Part shown: positions 19,806-28,876 of the stretch, piece by piece | Position numbering within the stretch: position 1 is the first letter of the stretch | How the letters are laid out: each line of letters begins with the position of its first letter | Origin: Gammaproteobacteria bacterium | GTDB taxonomy: Bacteria; Pseudomonadota; Gammaproteobacteria; UBA6002 | Assembly (NCBI GenBank): GCA_013697705.1 | Contig: JACCWJ010000027.1 | Span: 1-64,000, forward strand | DNA length: 64,000 nucleotides | Reading direction: 5' to 3' | Notes under the pieces: model-generated | Told to the model about the DNA's origin: nothing | The model's input: only the letters and a program-made list of their open reading frames with translations | Database searches by the model: none | Translations under genes and position numbers: made by a program

Positions 19806-19830
19806 CTCTTTTATGGATTGTAGAAAAGAG
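19806..19830 (-). promoter_or_regulatory. Hairpin covering the protease gene ribosome binding site
   Basis: On the minus strand CTCTTTT (19830-19824) can pair with AAAAGAG (19812-19806). The right arm overlaps the only Shine-Dalgarno-like bases before the protease ATG, so the fold could lower its translation relative to the peptide gene. The pairing is read directly; the regulatory effect is inferred. Confidence 0.4.
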
Positions 19831-19862
19831 CACGGCAAGTCTACTCGCCTAGCTAGGAAAAT

Positions 19863-19888
19863 AAGTGGGAAAAATTAATTTCCCACTT
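19863..19888 (-). terminator. Hairpin between peptide gene and protease gene
   Basis: Perfect 10-bp inverted repeat (AAGTGGGAAA / TTTCCCACTT) with a 6-nt loop, 7 bp after the 66-aa peptide stop codon. On the minus strand it is followed by ATTTTCC, a weak T tract, so partial termination is plausible and would leave excess peptide mRNA over protease mRNA, as is common for precursor-peptide genes. Confidence 0.6.
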
Positions 19889-19895
19889 TTTGATA

Positions 19896-20096
19896 CTACT
19901 TAGAAGAATCCAAGTCTGACGAGGAAAGACCCGCTAAACCTAATATTTTTGGGCTAAGCATGGATTTAAGTTGTTCACTTGACATGGAATCAAGGTCAGA
20001 AACATTAACACCAGCTTTTTTGAGTTCGCTTTGTAACTCAGGGTTTGTACGAGATTTTTCTTTAAGACGTGTTTTGATACTTGTGATATCCACCAT
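19896..20096 (-). CDS. 66-aa small protein, candidate peptide substrate
   Basis: A 66-aa acidic/basic helical peptide with no signal sequence and no cysteine. Translation is strongly supported: AAGGAGG lies 8 nt before the ATG, the best site in the neighbourhood. The first half (IKTRLKEKSRTNPELQSELK) recalls the DPELxxxL core of Nif11-type leader peptides. The end is Gly/Ser-rich (ILGLAGLSSSDLDSSK). It is followed by a terminator-like hairpin and then the protease with a PqqD-like domain. I infer, without proof, that it is processed or recognised by that protease. Otherwise it is a small protein of unknown function. Confidence 0.75.
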   Translation of the reverse strand: MVDITSIKTRLKEKSRTNPELQSELKKAGVNVSDLDSMSSEQLKSMLSPKILGLAGLSSSDLDSSK

Positions 20097-20187
20097 AATA
20101 ATAACCTCCTTAATTAAACTTACTTAATCAGTATAGTATTTTTCTAAAATTTAGAATTTTTCTTTTAATACTTACATAGTCAAATGC

Positions 20188-20442
20188 TTGGGGCCTGGTA
20201 ACCCAGCTATACTGATATATACAGTTGAGAGGTTTAATATATGCCCATTAAACTTAAAAGATGGGATGATTACCCGCGAAAATAACGATGGCTGGAGGGT
20301 TTTAGTTTGCCGCTATCGGCCCCGCGCCCTCCCCAAGAAAGCTGAAACGTGGGATATTTGGTTTAGCCAACTGGGACCAAGCCCTAAATTACTTGCAGAT
20401 GCTTACGGAAAAAACAGAAAATCGCCCATCACTTTTCATTAA
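20188..20442 (+). pseudogene. Truncated DUF488 family gene
   Basis: The frame contains DUF488 hallmarks: GWRVLVCRYRPRALPKK (normally ...VLVDRLWPRGLSK) followed by DIWFSQLGPSPKLLADAYG (normally ...WLKELAPSxELLxxY). It stops right after KSPITFH, where intact members continue with an EYxxRYLxEM segment, so about 30-40 C-terminal residues are missing. The key WPRG motif is altered to RPRA and no ribosome binding site is obvious. It converges with the next gene and looks like a decayed fragment. Confidence 0.65.
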
Positions 20443-20990
20443 CGAGGGTGGGGCTGAAGGCTTGGAGTTTGTTGAGCCGTCCTTTTATCAAACTCTTGCT
20501 TCAAATTGTCGGATAAGCCAGTTATTTCAAAGTTAGGATCAGCAGCCTTAGCGCCTTTATAAGCATTGAACAGCGTTTCCTCTTTATCTTTTTTGTTCAT
20601 TCCCGCTGTAAGAGCTGAAACATCAAAACTCGAGTTTCCTGTACCTAGCATTATTTTTGCGACTATTTCGAAGCTTTTAGCGGAAGTATCAGGAATATGC
20701 ATTTTATTTTCCGTAGGATCATAATGATAACTTTTGTAGTTATCCATCGACCAAAAATTATAACCCTTCCCCGCCTCTGCAAATTCCATGCCCAACTTCT
20801 TAACGACGTCCATGAGTGCTTCTATCTCAATCACGCGCTCAAAAGAGATACTCAGCTTTTTCGTGTGCTTGGTCCATTCGGGTTTAGGCGTTTGAGCTAG
20901 GGTCGTATTAGTCGGTGGATTCAGTGATTTGTCTTGCTCATCATCGATATCTTCCTCTTCTGGGGACATCTCGGGCTGGTCTGCCATCAT
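20439..20990 (-). CDS. Hypothetical acidic protein
   Basis: A 183-aa soluble protein that I do not recognise. The first ~40 residues are disordered and acidic/Pro-rich (SPEEEDIDDEQDKS). A folded part follows (about 45-165) with aromatic-rich GKGYNFWSMDNYKSYHYDP, and the tail is polar (QQTPSLQPHPR). There is no signal peptide or membrane segment. Composition and lone position are like those of many Legionellales secreted-protein candidates, but nothing proves it. It lies 342 bp upstream of the 66-aa peptide gene on the same strand. Confidence 0.65.
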   Translation of the reverse strand: MMADQPEMSPEEEDIDDEQDKSLNPPTNTTLAQTPKPEWTKHTKKLSISFERVIEIEALMDVVKKLGMEFAEAGKGYNFWSMDNYKSYHYDPTENKMHIPDTSAKSFEIVAKIMLGTGNSSFDVSALTAGMNKKDKEETLFNAYKGAKAADPNFEITGLSDNLKQEFDKRTAQQTPSLQPHPR

Positions 20991-21047
20991 TATTTCCTCT
21001 CTAGATTTATTACTTATTATAGCCTGATAGCTAGCATTTTATCATTA

Positions 21048-21127
21048 ATTATTAGGTATCTACCCGCACCCAAAGTGATTCGTTGGCTAGGAGGTCCGCT
21101 TCTAGGGGCGAGTAGTTACATTATTAG
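21048..21127. mobile_element. 64-bp miniature palindromic element with 8-bp target duplication
   Basis: The element (21056-21119) starts GTATCTA and ends TAGTTAC, and is bracketed exactly by the direct repeat ATTATTAG (21048-21055 and 21120-21127). Its ends are imperfect inverted repeats. Its sequence matches, in reverse complement, the 51-bp element at 37930-37980, with a 13-bp longer middle. The GTAA-like end plus 8-bp duplication is what IS66-family transposases make, so it may be a non-autonomous IS66-type derivative. It overlaps the 3' end of the glycosyltransferase gene and supplies its last codons and stop. Confidence 0.75.
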
Positions 21128-22274
21128 AAGCTTGTTTTAAAATGGCGAGGGTTGAGGCGATGCATCTGCTCCAGGTAAATTTTTCCCTATAGAATTCAGA
21201 CTTTATAACAGCCTGACTCGACAGCGACTCTTCTAGTAGCAGCTGCTTAAATTGTTCGCTTATGGCATCTACGTCTAGAGGATTAACGAGTAAAGCCTGA
21301 CCCGCGCTGAACTCTGCCATTGCGCTATTAGCCGATGTTAACACAGGCACACCACTTGCCAATGCCTCTAATACCGGCAAACCAAACCCTTCGTAGGTTG
21401 AGAGGTAACTGAAAGCCTTCGCACCTGAAAAAAGTGCGGGAATATCGTCTTGAGGAACATACCCTAATAATTTTATATCGTTTGCTGCATTGTTCTTTAG
21501 AGTAGTAAGGAGGTCATTTATTTTCCAGCCCACCGCTCCCGCCAGTACTAAGGGATATTTCTGGCGTAATGTAGCAGGCAGATTAAGATATCCACGAATT
21601 AGATTAGGTAAATTTTTTCGAGGTTCAAGGGTACTGACACTCAGAATATATTGCTTATAACCTAAGCAATACTTAGTCAATATGTTAGAAATTTCATTTT
21701 CCTCACGCGGATGAAATTCATCAGAAACGCCATGATGAACGGTGGTTATTCGTTGAGGATCAATTCCTAAATACTGAATAGCTTCATTGCGGGTAAATTC
21801 GGAAACGCTAATAATATGACTGGATTGATCTAAGGTTTTTTTCAAACCTCTTTCAAACCAACTCACTCTTTCTGCCGGTTGAAACTCAGGAAAACGCAAA
21901 CAAGTGAGGTCGTGCAAAGTAGTGACACAGTGTCCATCATAAGGTTTAACTATAAAATTAGGTTCATGGTAAATCACGTCGCGAAATATTTTTTTTTTAA
22001 CATAGGCTTCGAATGTTTTCGCACCTAGTCTATGGATAAGATTGCGCAAACCAGGAATTTTTTTTTGTAGAAATAGAAAAAATAAATCGGTGTGTGTTCT
22101 TTGATCAATTACTTGACGCGGATGGTATTTGACAAATCGATTTCCAGTAAATGTATAGAGAGAATTGATTTGCTCATTGTTAACCATTTGTTGAAATAAG
22201 TGCCATGTATAGAGAGGTATTCCTGTGCGGTGATAATCGAGCAAACTATCCGTGTTTAATAAAACATTTAGCAT
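21102..22274 (-). CDS. Glycosyltransferase family 4
   Basis: A 390-aa retaining GT-B glycosyltransferase, cytoplasmic or membrane-peripheral. The C-terminal nucleotide-sugar domain shows YILSVSTLEPRKNLPNLI, the LLGYVPQDDIPALFSGA strand-loop, and the donor-binding E-x7-E motif region in YEGFGLPVLEALASGVPV. It probably adds mannose or a related hexose to the O-antigen, given ManC and Gmd nearby. It is divergent from gmd. The last residues (VTTRP) and stop codon come from an inserted 64-bp mobile element, so the original C-terminus was probably different; the core is complete. Confidence 0.9.
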   Translation of the reverse strand: MLNVLLNTDSLLDYHRTGIPLYTWHLFQQMVNNEQINSLYTFTGNRFVKYHPRQVIDQRTHTDLFFLFLQKKIPGLRNLIHRLGAKTFEAYVKKKIFRDVIYHEPNFIVKPYDGHCVTTLHDLTCLRFPEFQPAERVSWFERGLKKTLDQSSHIISVSEFTRNEAIQYLGIDPQRITTVHHGVSDEFHPREENEISNILTKYCLGYKQYILSVSTLEPRKNLPNLIRGYLNLPATLRQKYPLVLAGAVGWKINDLLTTLKNNAANDIKLLGYVPQDDIPALFSGAKAFSYLSTYEGFGLPVLEALASGVPVLTSANSAMAEFSAGQALLVNPLDVDAISEQFKQLLLEESLSSQAVIKSEFYREKFTWSRCIASTLAILKQASNNVTTRP

Positions 22275-22317
22275 AGGCTGTCCATAATCTGTTTACATTT
22301 TCTTTTATTATGATTAA

Positions 22318-23418
<1,101 letters not shown>

Positions 23419-23446
23419 GCGCTTATAAAAAACGGATATAACAAAA

Positions 23447-24247
23447 ATGAGAAGGAATATATTACAAACTTTATTTAGTTTTCGATATTTTATTTTGGGC
23501 TCCGTTAAGCGCGAATTACAAATTCAATGCCATGGTTCGTTGTTTGGCATCGTTTGGGTTCTATTAAACCCTCTTTCGCTTACCCTAGTTTATGCCTTAA
23601 TTTTTAATAATTTGATGGGCGCAAAGCTTATTAATCATCCTGAAAAATTCGCTTATAGCATCTACCTCTGTGCAGGCCTACTACCCTGGAACTATTTCAC
23701 TTCGGTTTTAACGCGCAATATCAACATGTTTGTGGATAATGCTAACCTACTCAAAAAATCAGTTTTTCCTATTCTCACACTTCCTATCATTATTTTACTT
23801 ACTGAAACCGTGAATTTTCTGATGGCATTAGGTGTGTTTTCTCTTTTCTTGATTGCAATAAATCATTTTCCAGGATGGGTGCTCCTAGCAATCATTCCCT
23901 TATTGATTATGCAACAAATGCTAGCGCTCGGAATAGGAATCTTCCTAGGATGTTTTCATGTTTTTTTTAGAGACATAGGCAAGTCAATCAGCATCATTCT
24001 GCAATTTTGGTTCTGGCTAACGCCCATTGTATATGTCAGCACGATTCTTCCTGAAGTCGCCCAGAAATTTTTAGCTACTTTCAACCCTATGGTTTCATTG
24101 ATACAAGCATATCAGCAGATTATTCTTGAAGGTAAGTTGCCCCCTTTAGCAGGAATCAGCTCCGAATTAGTACTAGGGATAATTGCAATAATGTTAGCGC
24201 TTACTACTTATCACAAACTTTCTTCCGATATAGTGGATGAATTATGA
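23447..24247 (+). CDS. wzm: ABC-2 polysaccharide/O-antigen export permease
   Basis: A 266-aa inner-membrane permease with six hydrophobic segments and the cytoplasmic N-terminal KRELQIQCHGSLFGIVWVLLNPL typical of Wzm/KpsM/RfbA-type exporters. The conserved FRDIGKSISIILQFWFWLTPIVY region is present. It forms the channel through which an undecaprenyl-linked O-antigen chain passes. Its stop overlaps the wzt start (ATGA), implying translational coupling. Confidence 0.92.
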   Translation: MRRNILQTLFSFRYFILGSVKRELQIQCHGSLFGIVWVLLNPLSLTLVYALIFNNLMGAKLINHPEKFAYSIYLCAGLLPWNYFTSVLTRNINMFVDNANLLKKSVFPILTLPIIILLTETVNFLMALGVFSLFLIAINHFPGWVLLAIIPLLIMQQMLALGIGIFLGCFHVFFRDIGKSISIILQFWFWLTPIVYVSTILPEVAQKFLATFNPMVSLIQAYQQIILEGKLPPLAGISSELVLGIIAIMLALTTYHKLSSDIVDEL

Positions 24248-25488
24248 TAGGTTCAATTTCGGTAGAAGACGTAAGCAAAAAATATAAACAATATGCAAAC
24301 CGATGGGCCCGCGTAGCCAATTCCTTTTCGGGAGGACGCTATTATACTCCGCAAGAAAAATGGGTATTAAATAATATTAACTTCAGTGTGAAAAGTGGTG
24401 AGGCTATAGGAATCATTGGTCAGAATGGTTCTGGAAAAAGTACGCTACTCAAATTAATCACAGGAATCACTAACCCTTCTCGAGGACGGATTGATGTAAC
24501 AGGCAATGTGGCGGCCTTGCTTGAACTTGGCATGGGTTTCAATCCTGAGTTAACGGGCAGACAAAATGCACAAATGGCATTGCAGTTGCGTGGTTTTGAT
24601 AATCAAACCATTCAGCGATGGATGCCAGATATTCTGGAATTTGCAGAGATAGACAGTTATTTTGACCTGCCCTTGCGCACTTATTCAAGTGGCATGCAAG
24701 TTCGTTTAGCATTTAGTGCGGCCACAGTTATTCGCCCAGATATTCTAATAGTGGATGAGGCGCTTTCAGTCGGCGACGTATATTTTCAACATAAGTCCAT
24801 TGCTCGCATTCGCGAATTTAAAAAGAAAGGCACTACATTATTCTTCGTTTCACATGATGCAGCCACTGTTAAAACACTTTGTAATCGCGCGATACTGTTA
24901 GAAAAAGGCCACCTCACACTAGACGATATTCCTGATAATGTTTTTAATTATTATAATGCGGTCATCGCTCAAAAAGAAAAAGATCAAGAAATCAAGCGCC
25001 TCGAATCAAATCAAAAAAAATCTATGACTCGAAGCGGCAACCGTAAGGCCACTATCGAAAAGGTCGAATTATTTAATTCGCAAGGGGACTCGTCACGTGC
25101 ATTTAAAGTAGGTGAAACTGGCCTGATTAGATGCCAAATTGCCTATAAGTCGGACATTAAAAATGCCACCTTCGGCATGGTTATTCGAGACCGCTTAGGC
25201 AACGACATTTTCGGCACCAACACATTTTATTTGAATCATACGCTTACAACGCCCGGCCTAATTGAAGTTGAATTCAAAGTGCAATTTAATTTAGGATATG
25301 GCGACTACTCCATTACTGTGGCTAGTCACTCAATGCAAAACCATATCGAAGATAATCATGATTGGTGGGATAATTCATTAATTTTTCAAATTATTCCCAA
25401 AGATAGTCACTATTTTGTTGGTGTTTCGTTTTTGCCTGTGGAGGTATACAGCAAACAATTGATGCATGAAGGAAGTGAGCATGGATAA
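24244..25488 (+). CDS. wzt: O-antigen exporter ATPase with C-terminal sugar-binding domain
   Basis: A 414-aa ABC ATPase. Walker A GQNGSGKST is at 59-67, the signature YSSGMQVRL at about 157, and Walker B ILIVDEAL with a later switch histidine (VSHD). After residue ~265 there is an extra beta-rich domain (TFGMVIRDRLGNDIFGTN) like the Wzt C-terminal domain that recognises the non-reducing end of the finished chain. Such Wzt proteins require a chain-terminating modification, and a methyltransferase follows directly. It drives export of the polymer with the Wzm permease encoded upstream. Confidence 0.93.
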   Translation: MIGSISVEDVSKKYKQYANRWARVANSFSGGRYYTPQEKWVLNNINFSVKSGEAIGIIGQNGSGKSTLLKLITGITNPSRGRIDVTGNVAALLELGMGFNPELTGRQNAQMALQLRGFDNQTIQRWMPDILEFAEIDSYFDLPLRTYSSGMQVRLAFSAATVIRPDILIVDEALSVGDVYFQHKSIARIREFKKKGTTLFFVSHDAATVKTLCNRAILLEKGHLTLDDIPDNVFNYYNAVIAQKEKDQEIKRLESNQKKSMTRSGNRKATIEKVELFNSQGDSSRAFKVGETGLIRCQIAYKSDIKNATFGMVIRDRLGNDIFGTNTFYLNHTLTTPGLIEVEFKVQFNLGYGDYSITVASHSMQNHIEDNHDWWDNSLIFQIIPKDSHYFVGVSFLPVEVYSKQLMHEGSEHG

Positions 25489-26713
25489 TTACGAATTTAA
25501 AATAAAACAAATAATGAACGAATTATCTGCAAAAAATAGCTTAGATACGTCATTTAAAGAAACTAGAAAGAAAAGTGCTTTTGCGAGTAAACATTTACTT
25601 GCAAGGGAACTCACGAAGTACGACGGCACAGAATTCATTATTAATGCTTATCGAGCTCTATTGAAAAGAGGTCCTGATGAAGAAGGATTAGATTACTACC
25701 TTAACCAGCTTAAAGAGGGCAAATCCAAAGTAGCCATTATTAAACAAGTGCAACTTTCTTCTGAAGGTAAAAAAAATAATGTCAAAATAAAAGGCTTATC
25801 TGCCTCATCCTTTTTCGATTGGATAAAAGAAAACTTACTTAATAGGGCGATTCAACTGACCAAGTTCTTACCCCGAATTTCTTTCGAAAAGATCTCAAAA
25901 ACAGAGAGACTTGAAATATTATTGCAACAAACCTTAACCGAGTTATTAGCAGTACAAGCCAAATTAAGCAAGATTGATCATAAGATAAAGTCCCAAGATA
26001 AAGATATTCATAAACTATATGAAGAAACAGGAACTAATCTGCACCTGAAAATACCAAATTGGGATCAATTCTATTCTAATTTTGAAGATGTTTTTAGAGG
26101 TCCACCTGAAATAATCAAAGAACGTATCCAAGTGTATATTCCGATTGTGCAAGAAGCCTTAACCAAGAACAATAATTCACCCGTATTAGATCTGGGCTGT
26201 GGCCGAGGTGAATGGCTTGAGCTATTGAAAGAAAACAAGATCAAGGCATTAGGCATAGATAGTAATCCAGCCATGATCGAACAATGTGATCAACGTGGTT
26301 TGGACGTAACAAAAGATGACGCCATGACATACCTAAAGAAACAAAAAAACCAGGTTTTTGGCTCTGTCACTGGCTTTCATATCATAGAGCATCTTCCGTT
26401 TATTACTTTGATGAGCCTATTGGATGAGATATATCGCACGTTAAAATCTGGCGGCATGGTTATTTTAGAGACACCCAATCCGCATAATGTAATTGTCAGC
26501 AGCAACTCATTTCACTACGATCCGACCCATAAAAAACCGTTACCTCCTGAATTGATGAAGTTCATCCTTGATCAAAAGGGATTCACAAATATAATGGTTA
26601 AAGAATTAAATTCCTTGCCTAATCCAATACAAGATGCAAGTGCCTTGACCGAAAAATTCAATGAACTTTTTTTTGGCCCACAAGATTATGCCATTATTGG
26701 ATATAAAAATTAG
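25481..26713 (+). CDS. DUF4214 and class I SAM methyltransferase, probable chain terminator
   Basis: A 410-aa protein. An N-terminal DUF4214-like helical segment (about 35-85, with YRALLKRGPDEEGLDYYLNQL) is followed by a coiled region and a SAM-dependent methyltransferase domain (about 200-370; motif I VLDLGCGRGEW, later GFHIIEHLPF and LKSGGMVILETPNPHN). The start at 25481 is chosen for the AAGGAAG site; it overlaps the wzt stop by 8 bp. In ABC-exported O-antigens of the WbdD type, methylation of the terminal sugar stops elongation and marks the chain for Wzt. No kinase domain is seen, so it would be a methyl-only terminator. Confidence 0.82.
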   Translation: MDNYEFKIKQIMNELSAKNSLDTSFKETRKKSAFASKHLLARELTKYDGTEFIINAYRALLKRGPDEEGLDYYLNQLKEGKSKVAIIKQVQLSSEGKKNNVKIKGLSASSFFDWIKENLLNRAIQLTKFLPRISFEKISKTERLEILLQQTLTELLAVQAKLSKIDHKIKSQDKDIHKLYEETGTNLHLKIPNWDQFYSNFEDVFRGPPEIIKERIQVYIPIVQEALTKNNNSPVLDLGCGRGEWLELLKENKIKALGIDSNPAMIEQCDQRGLDVTKDDAMTYLKKQKNQVFGSVTGFHIIEHLPFITLMSLLDEIYRTLKSGGMVILETPNPHNVIVSSNSFHYDPTHKKPLPPELMKFILDQKGFTNIMVKELNSLPNPIQDASALTEKFNELFFGPQDYAIIGYKN

Positions 26714-26723
26714 AACTACTGCC

Positions 26724-27833
26724 ATGAAAAAGAAAAATTGTTCCTTACCCAAAATTATCATTTGTCATCGTGAAATTACAATCCTAAGCACTATCGGACA
26801 AGATATTCTCGGTATGTATAAACTGTTGTCCCTCATGAGATTTCATGTTGTCATCGCAGGAGAAAAAATTGACTCAGAAATAAGCGATATCTATCAAACT
26901 CAATTAACAAAAAATATGTCTTTTAATGACTATGATATATTGATTTATCATCACCACGACTCTTGGTCACATGGCCACAATATACTCAATCATTTCACAG
27001 GCTCTATTATAGTTAAATATCATGGGCACATCCCCGCCTACTTTTTTGAATCGTATTCCTATGTTCTGGAAAATCAGGCGGAACAAAATGTCGAACAAAT
27101 TCATGCCATGGCGCGTTCTTTACCGGTTAATCTATGGCTTACCAATTCTGAATTTACCAAGCAAGAGTTATTAAAGCAAAAATTGTGCGATAGCAAGGTT
27201 TGTGTCGTGCCACTATTTAATAAAATTCAAGTGAAGTCGCGAAAAATGTTGCAACAGGGTCAGATTAAAAGAATCCTCTTTGCAGGAGATTTCTCGCCTC
27301 AGAGTGGCCATAAAAACTTAATTAATATAATACACGAATTTACCAAACGATTTGATGAAGAGATAGAATTACTTCTTGTCGGTCCGCTTGACCCTGAATT
27401 ACACGGCTATTTTGCTGAAATAACTCGAACTGCCCATAATCTCAAGATAGAAAATAATGTAAAGTTTGTTACCAATGTCTCATCAAATGATTTAGACGAC
27501 TTTTATGAACTAGCGGATTTATTTCTCTGCATGAGCGAGGGTGAATCATTTAACTTAGCCATCCTTCGAGCACAAAGTTGTGGGCTTCCCGTTATTACCA
27601 CAAAAAATGGCGCCTTATCTGAAATTATGGGTGACTTACCAGTGTGGCCATTGCCAATAAACGATCACTATATTTTCTATGCAACACTTATTAATGAAGT
27701 GTTAGGCAATAGCAAATATTATAGAACGCTTACACAGTGTGGTATTAACAACGTTTCCAATCAATTTCTTAATCATCATATTGAAAGAAAGTTTGTTAAG
27801 GCAATTTACCCTGTTCTTAAGGAATACATATGA
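26724..27833 (+). CDS. Glycosyltransferase family 4
   Basis: About 369 aa, GT-B fold. The N-terminal half is shortened and divergent, with a LIYHHHDSWSHGHNILNHF strand-loop. The C-terminal donor-binding domain has RILFAGDFSPQSGHKNLI, then the conserved LFLCMSEGESFNLAILRAQS with the two acidic residues expected of GT4. The ATG at 26724, just after the methyltransferase stop, is preferred to a longer frame inside it. It overlaps the next gene by 4 bp and belongs to the O-antigen operon. Sugar and linkage are unknown. Confidence 0.85.
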   Translation: MKKKNCSLPKIIICHREITILSTIGQDILGMYKLLSLMRFHVVIAGEKIDSEISDIYQTQLTKNMSFNDYDILIYHHHDSWSHGHNILNHFTGSIIVKYHGHIPAYFFESYSYVLENQAEQNVEQIHAMARSLPVNLWLTNSEFTKQELLKQKLCDSKVCVVPLFNKIQVKSRKMLQQGQIKRILFAGDFSPQSGHKNLINIIHEFTKRFDEEIELLLVGPLDPELHGYFAEITRTAHNLKIENNVKFVTNVSSNDLDDFYELADLFLCMSEGESFNLAILRAQSCGLPVITTKNGALSEIMGDLPVWPLPINDHYIFYATLINEVLGNSKYYRTLTQCGINNVSNQFLNHHIERKFVKAIYPVLKEYI

Positions 27834-28876
27834 AGGTAGCGATTGTTACAGTTCAAGTTCCCTTTATAAGGGGAGGCGCCGAACTTCTGGCCGAGGCGTG
27901 CAAGCAAGCAATGCAAGAACGTAACATTAATGCTGAAATTGTTACTATTCCGTTTAAATGGTACCCCCCGGAAGCAATACTTGATCATATTAAAATTGCC
28001 AGGTTGATGGATTTATCAGAGGTTAATGGAGAAAAAATTGATCAGATAATTTGTCTCAAATTTCCTGCCTACTACTGTCAACATCAACATAAAAATTTGT
28101 GGCTGTTACACCAACATAGACAAGCCTATGATTTATATAATACGCCTTATGGCGATCTAAATTTAACTAAAATTGGTAGGAAGGTGGCAAAAAAAATCAA
28201 ATGTTTGGATAGTGAACTTCTACCTGAGCACCGCAATATCTATACTATTTCGGGACATATCGCGAACAAATTAAAAACCAATAATAATCTACCTACGAAC
28301 GAAGTTCTCTACCCTCCGCCTATGAATGCAGATCGATTTAAATGTGAACAATATGAAAACTTTGTCATTTATCCCAGTCGTTTCTCTAATATAAAAAGGC
28401 AAGAGCTCGTTGTTAAAGCAATGCAATGGGTACCCCACAAATTAAAATTAATCTTAATTGGCTGTAATCAAAATGCCTATGGTCTTTATATCAAAAAACT
28501 AATCGATGAACTTAATTTAAATGATAAAATTATACTCAGAGATTTTGTGACGGAAGATGAAAAAATAGACCTCTATTCCCGCTGTCTTGCTGTGTATAAC
28601 GGCATTTATGATGAAGACTATGGTTATGTCACGATTGAAGCATTTTTATCATCCAAGCCTGTCATCACCCATCATGATTCGGGCGGTCCATTAGAATTTG
28701 TTATCGACAAACAAAATGGGTTTATCGTGGACCCATGTGCACCTGCTATCGCTGAAGTCCTCAACCAATTATTAGCCGATAAGCAATTAGCCTGCGACTA
28801 CGGCAAGCAAGGCTACGAATCCTTAAAAGAAAAAAATATATCCTGGGATTATACAATAGAGAAATTATTATCATGA
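27830..28876 (+). CDS. Glycosyltransferase family 4
   Basis: A 348-aa GT-B enzyme. The N-terminus VAIVTVQVPFIRGGAELLAE is the acceptor-domain glycine loop typical of GT4. The C-terminal domain has FVIYPSRFSNIKRQELVVKA and the donor site around DEDYGYVTIEAFLSSKPVI. Start and stop overlap its neighbours by 4 bp each (ATGA), so it is translationally coupled in a run of three GT4 genes. It probably builds the O-antigen repeat or adaptor. Confidence 0.88.
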   Translation: MKVAIVTVQVPFIRGGAELLAEACKQAMQERNINAEIVTIPFKWYPPEAILDHIKIARLMDLSEVNGEKIDQIICLKFPAYYCQHQHKNLWLLHQHRQAYDLYNTPYGDLNLTKIGRKVAKKIKCLDSELLPEHRNIYTISGHIANKLKTNNNLPTNEVLYPPPMNADRFKCEQYENFVIYPSRFSNIKRQELVVKAMQWVPHKLKLILIGCNQNAYGLYIKKLIDELNLNDKIILRDFVTEDEKIDLYSRCLAVYNGIYDEDYGYVTIEAFLSSKPVITHHDSGGPLEFVIDKQNGFIVDPCAPAIAEVLNQLLADKQLACDYGKQGYESLKEKNISWDYTIEKLLS

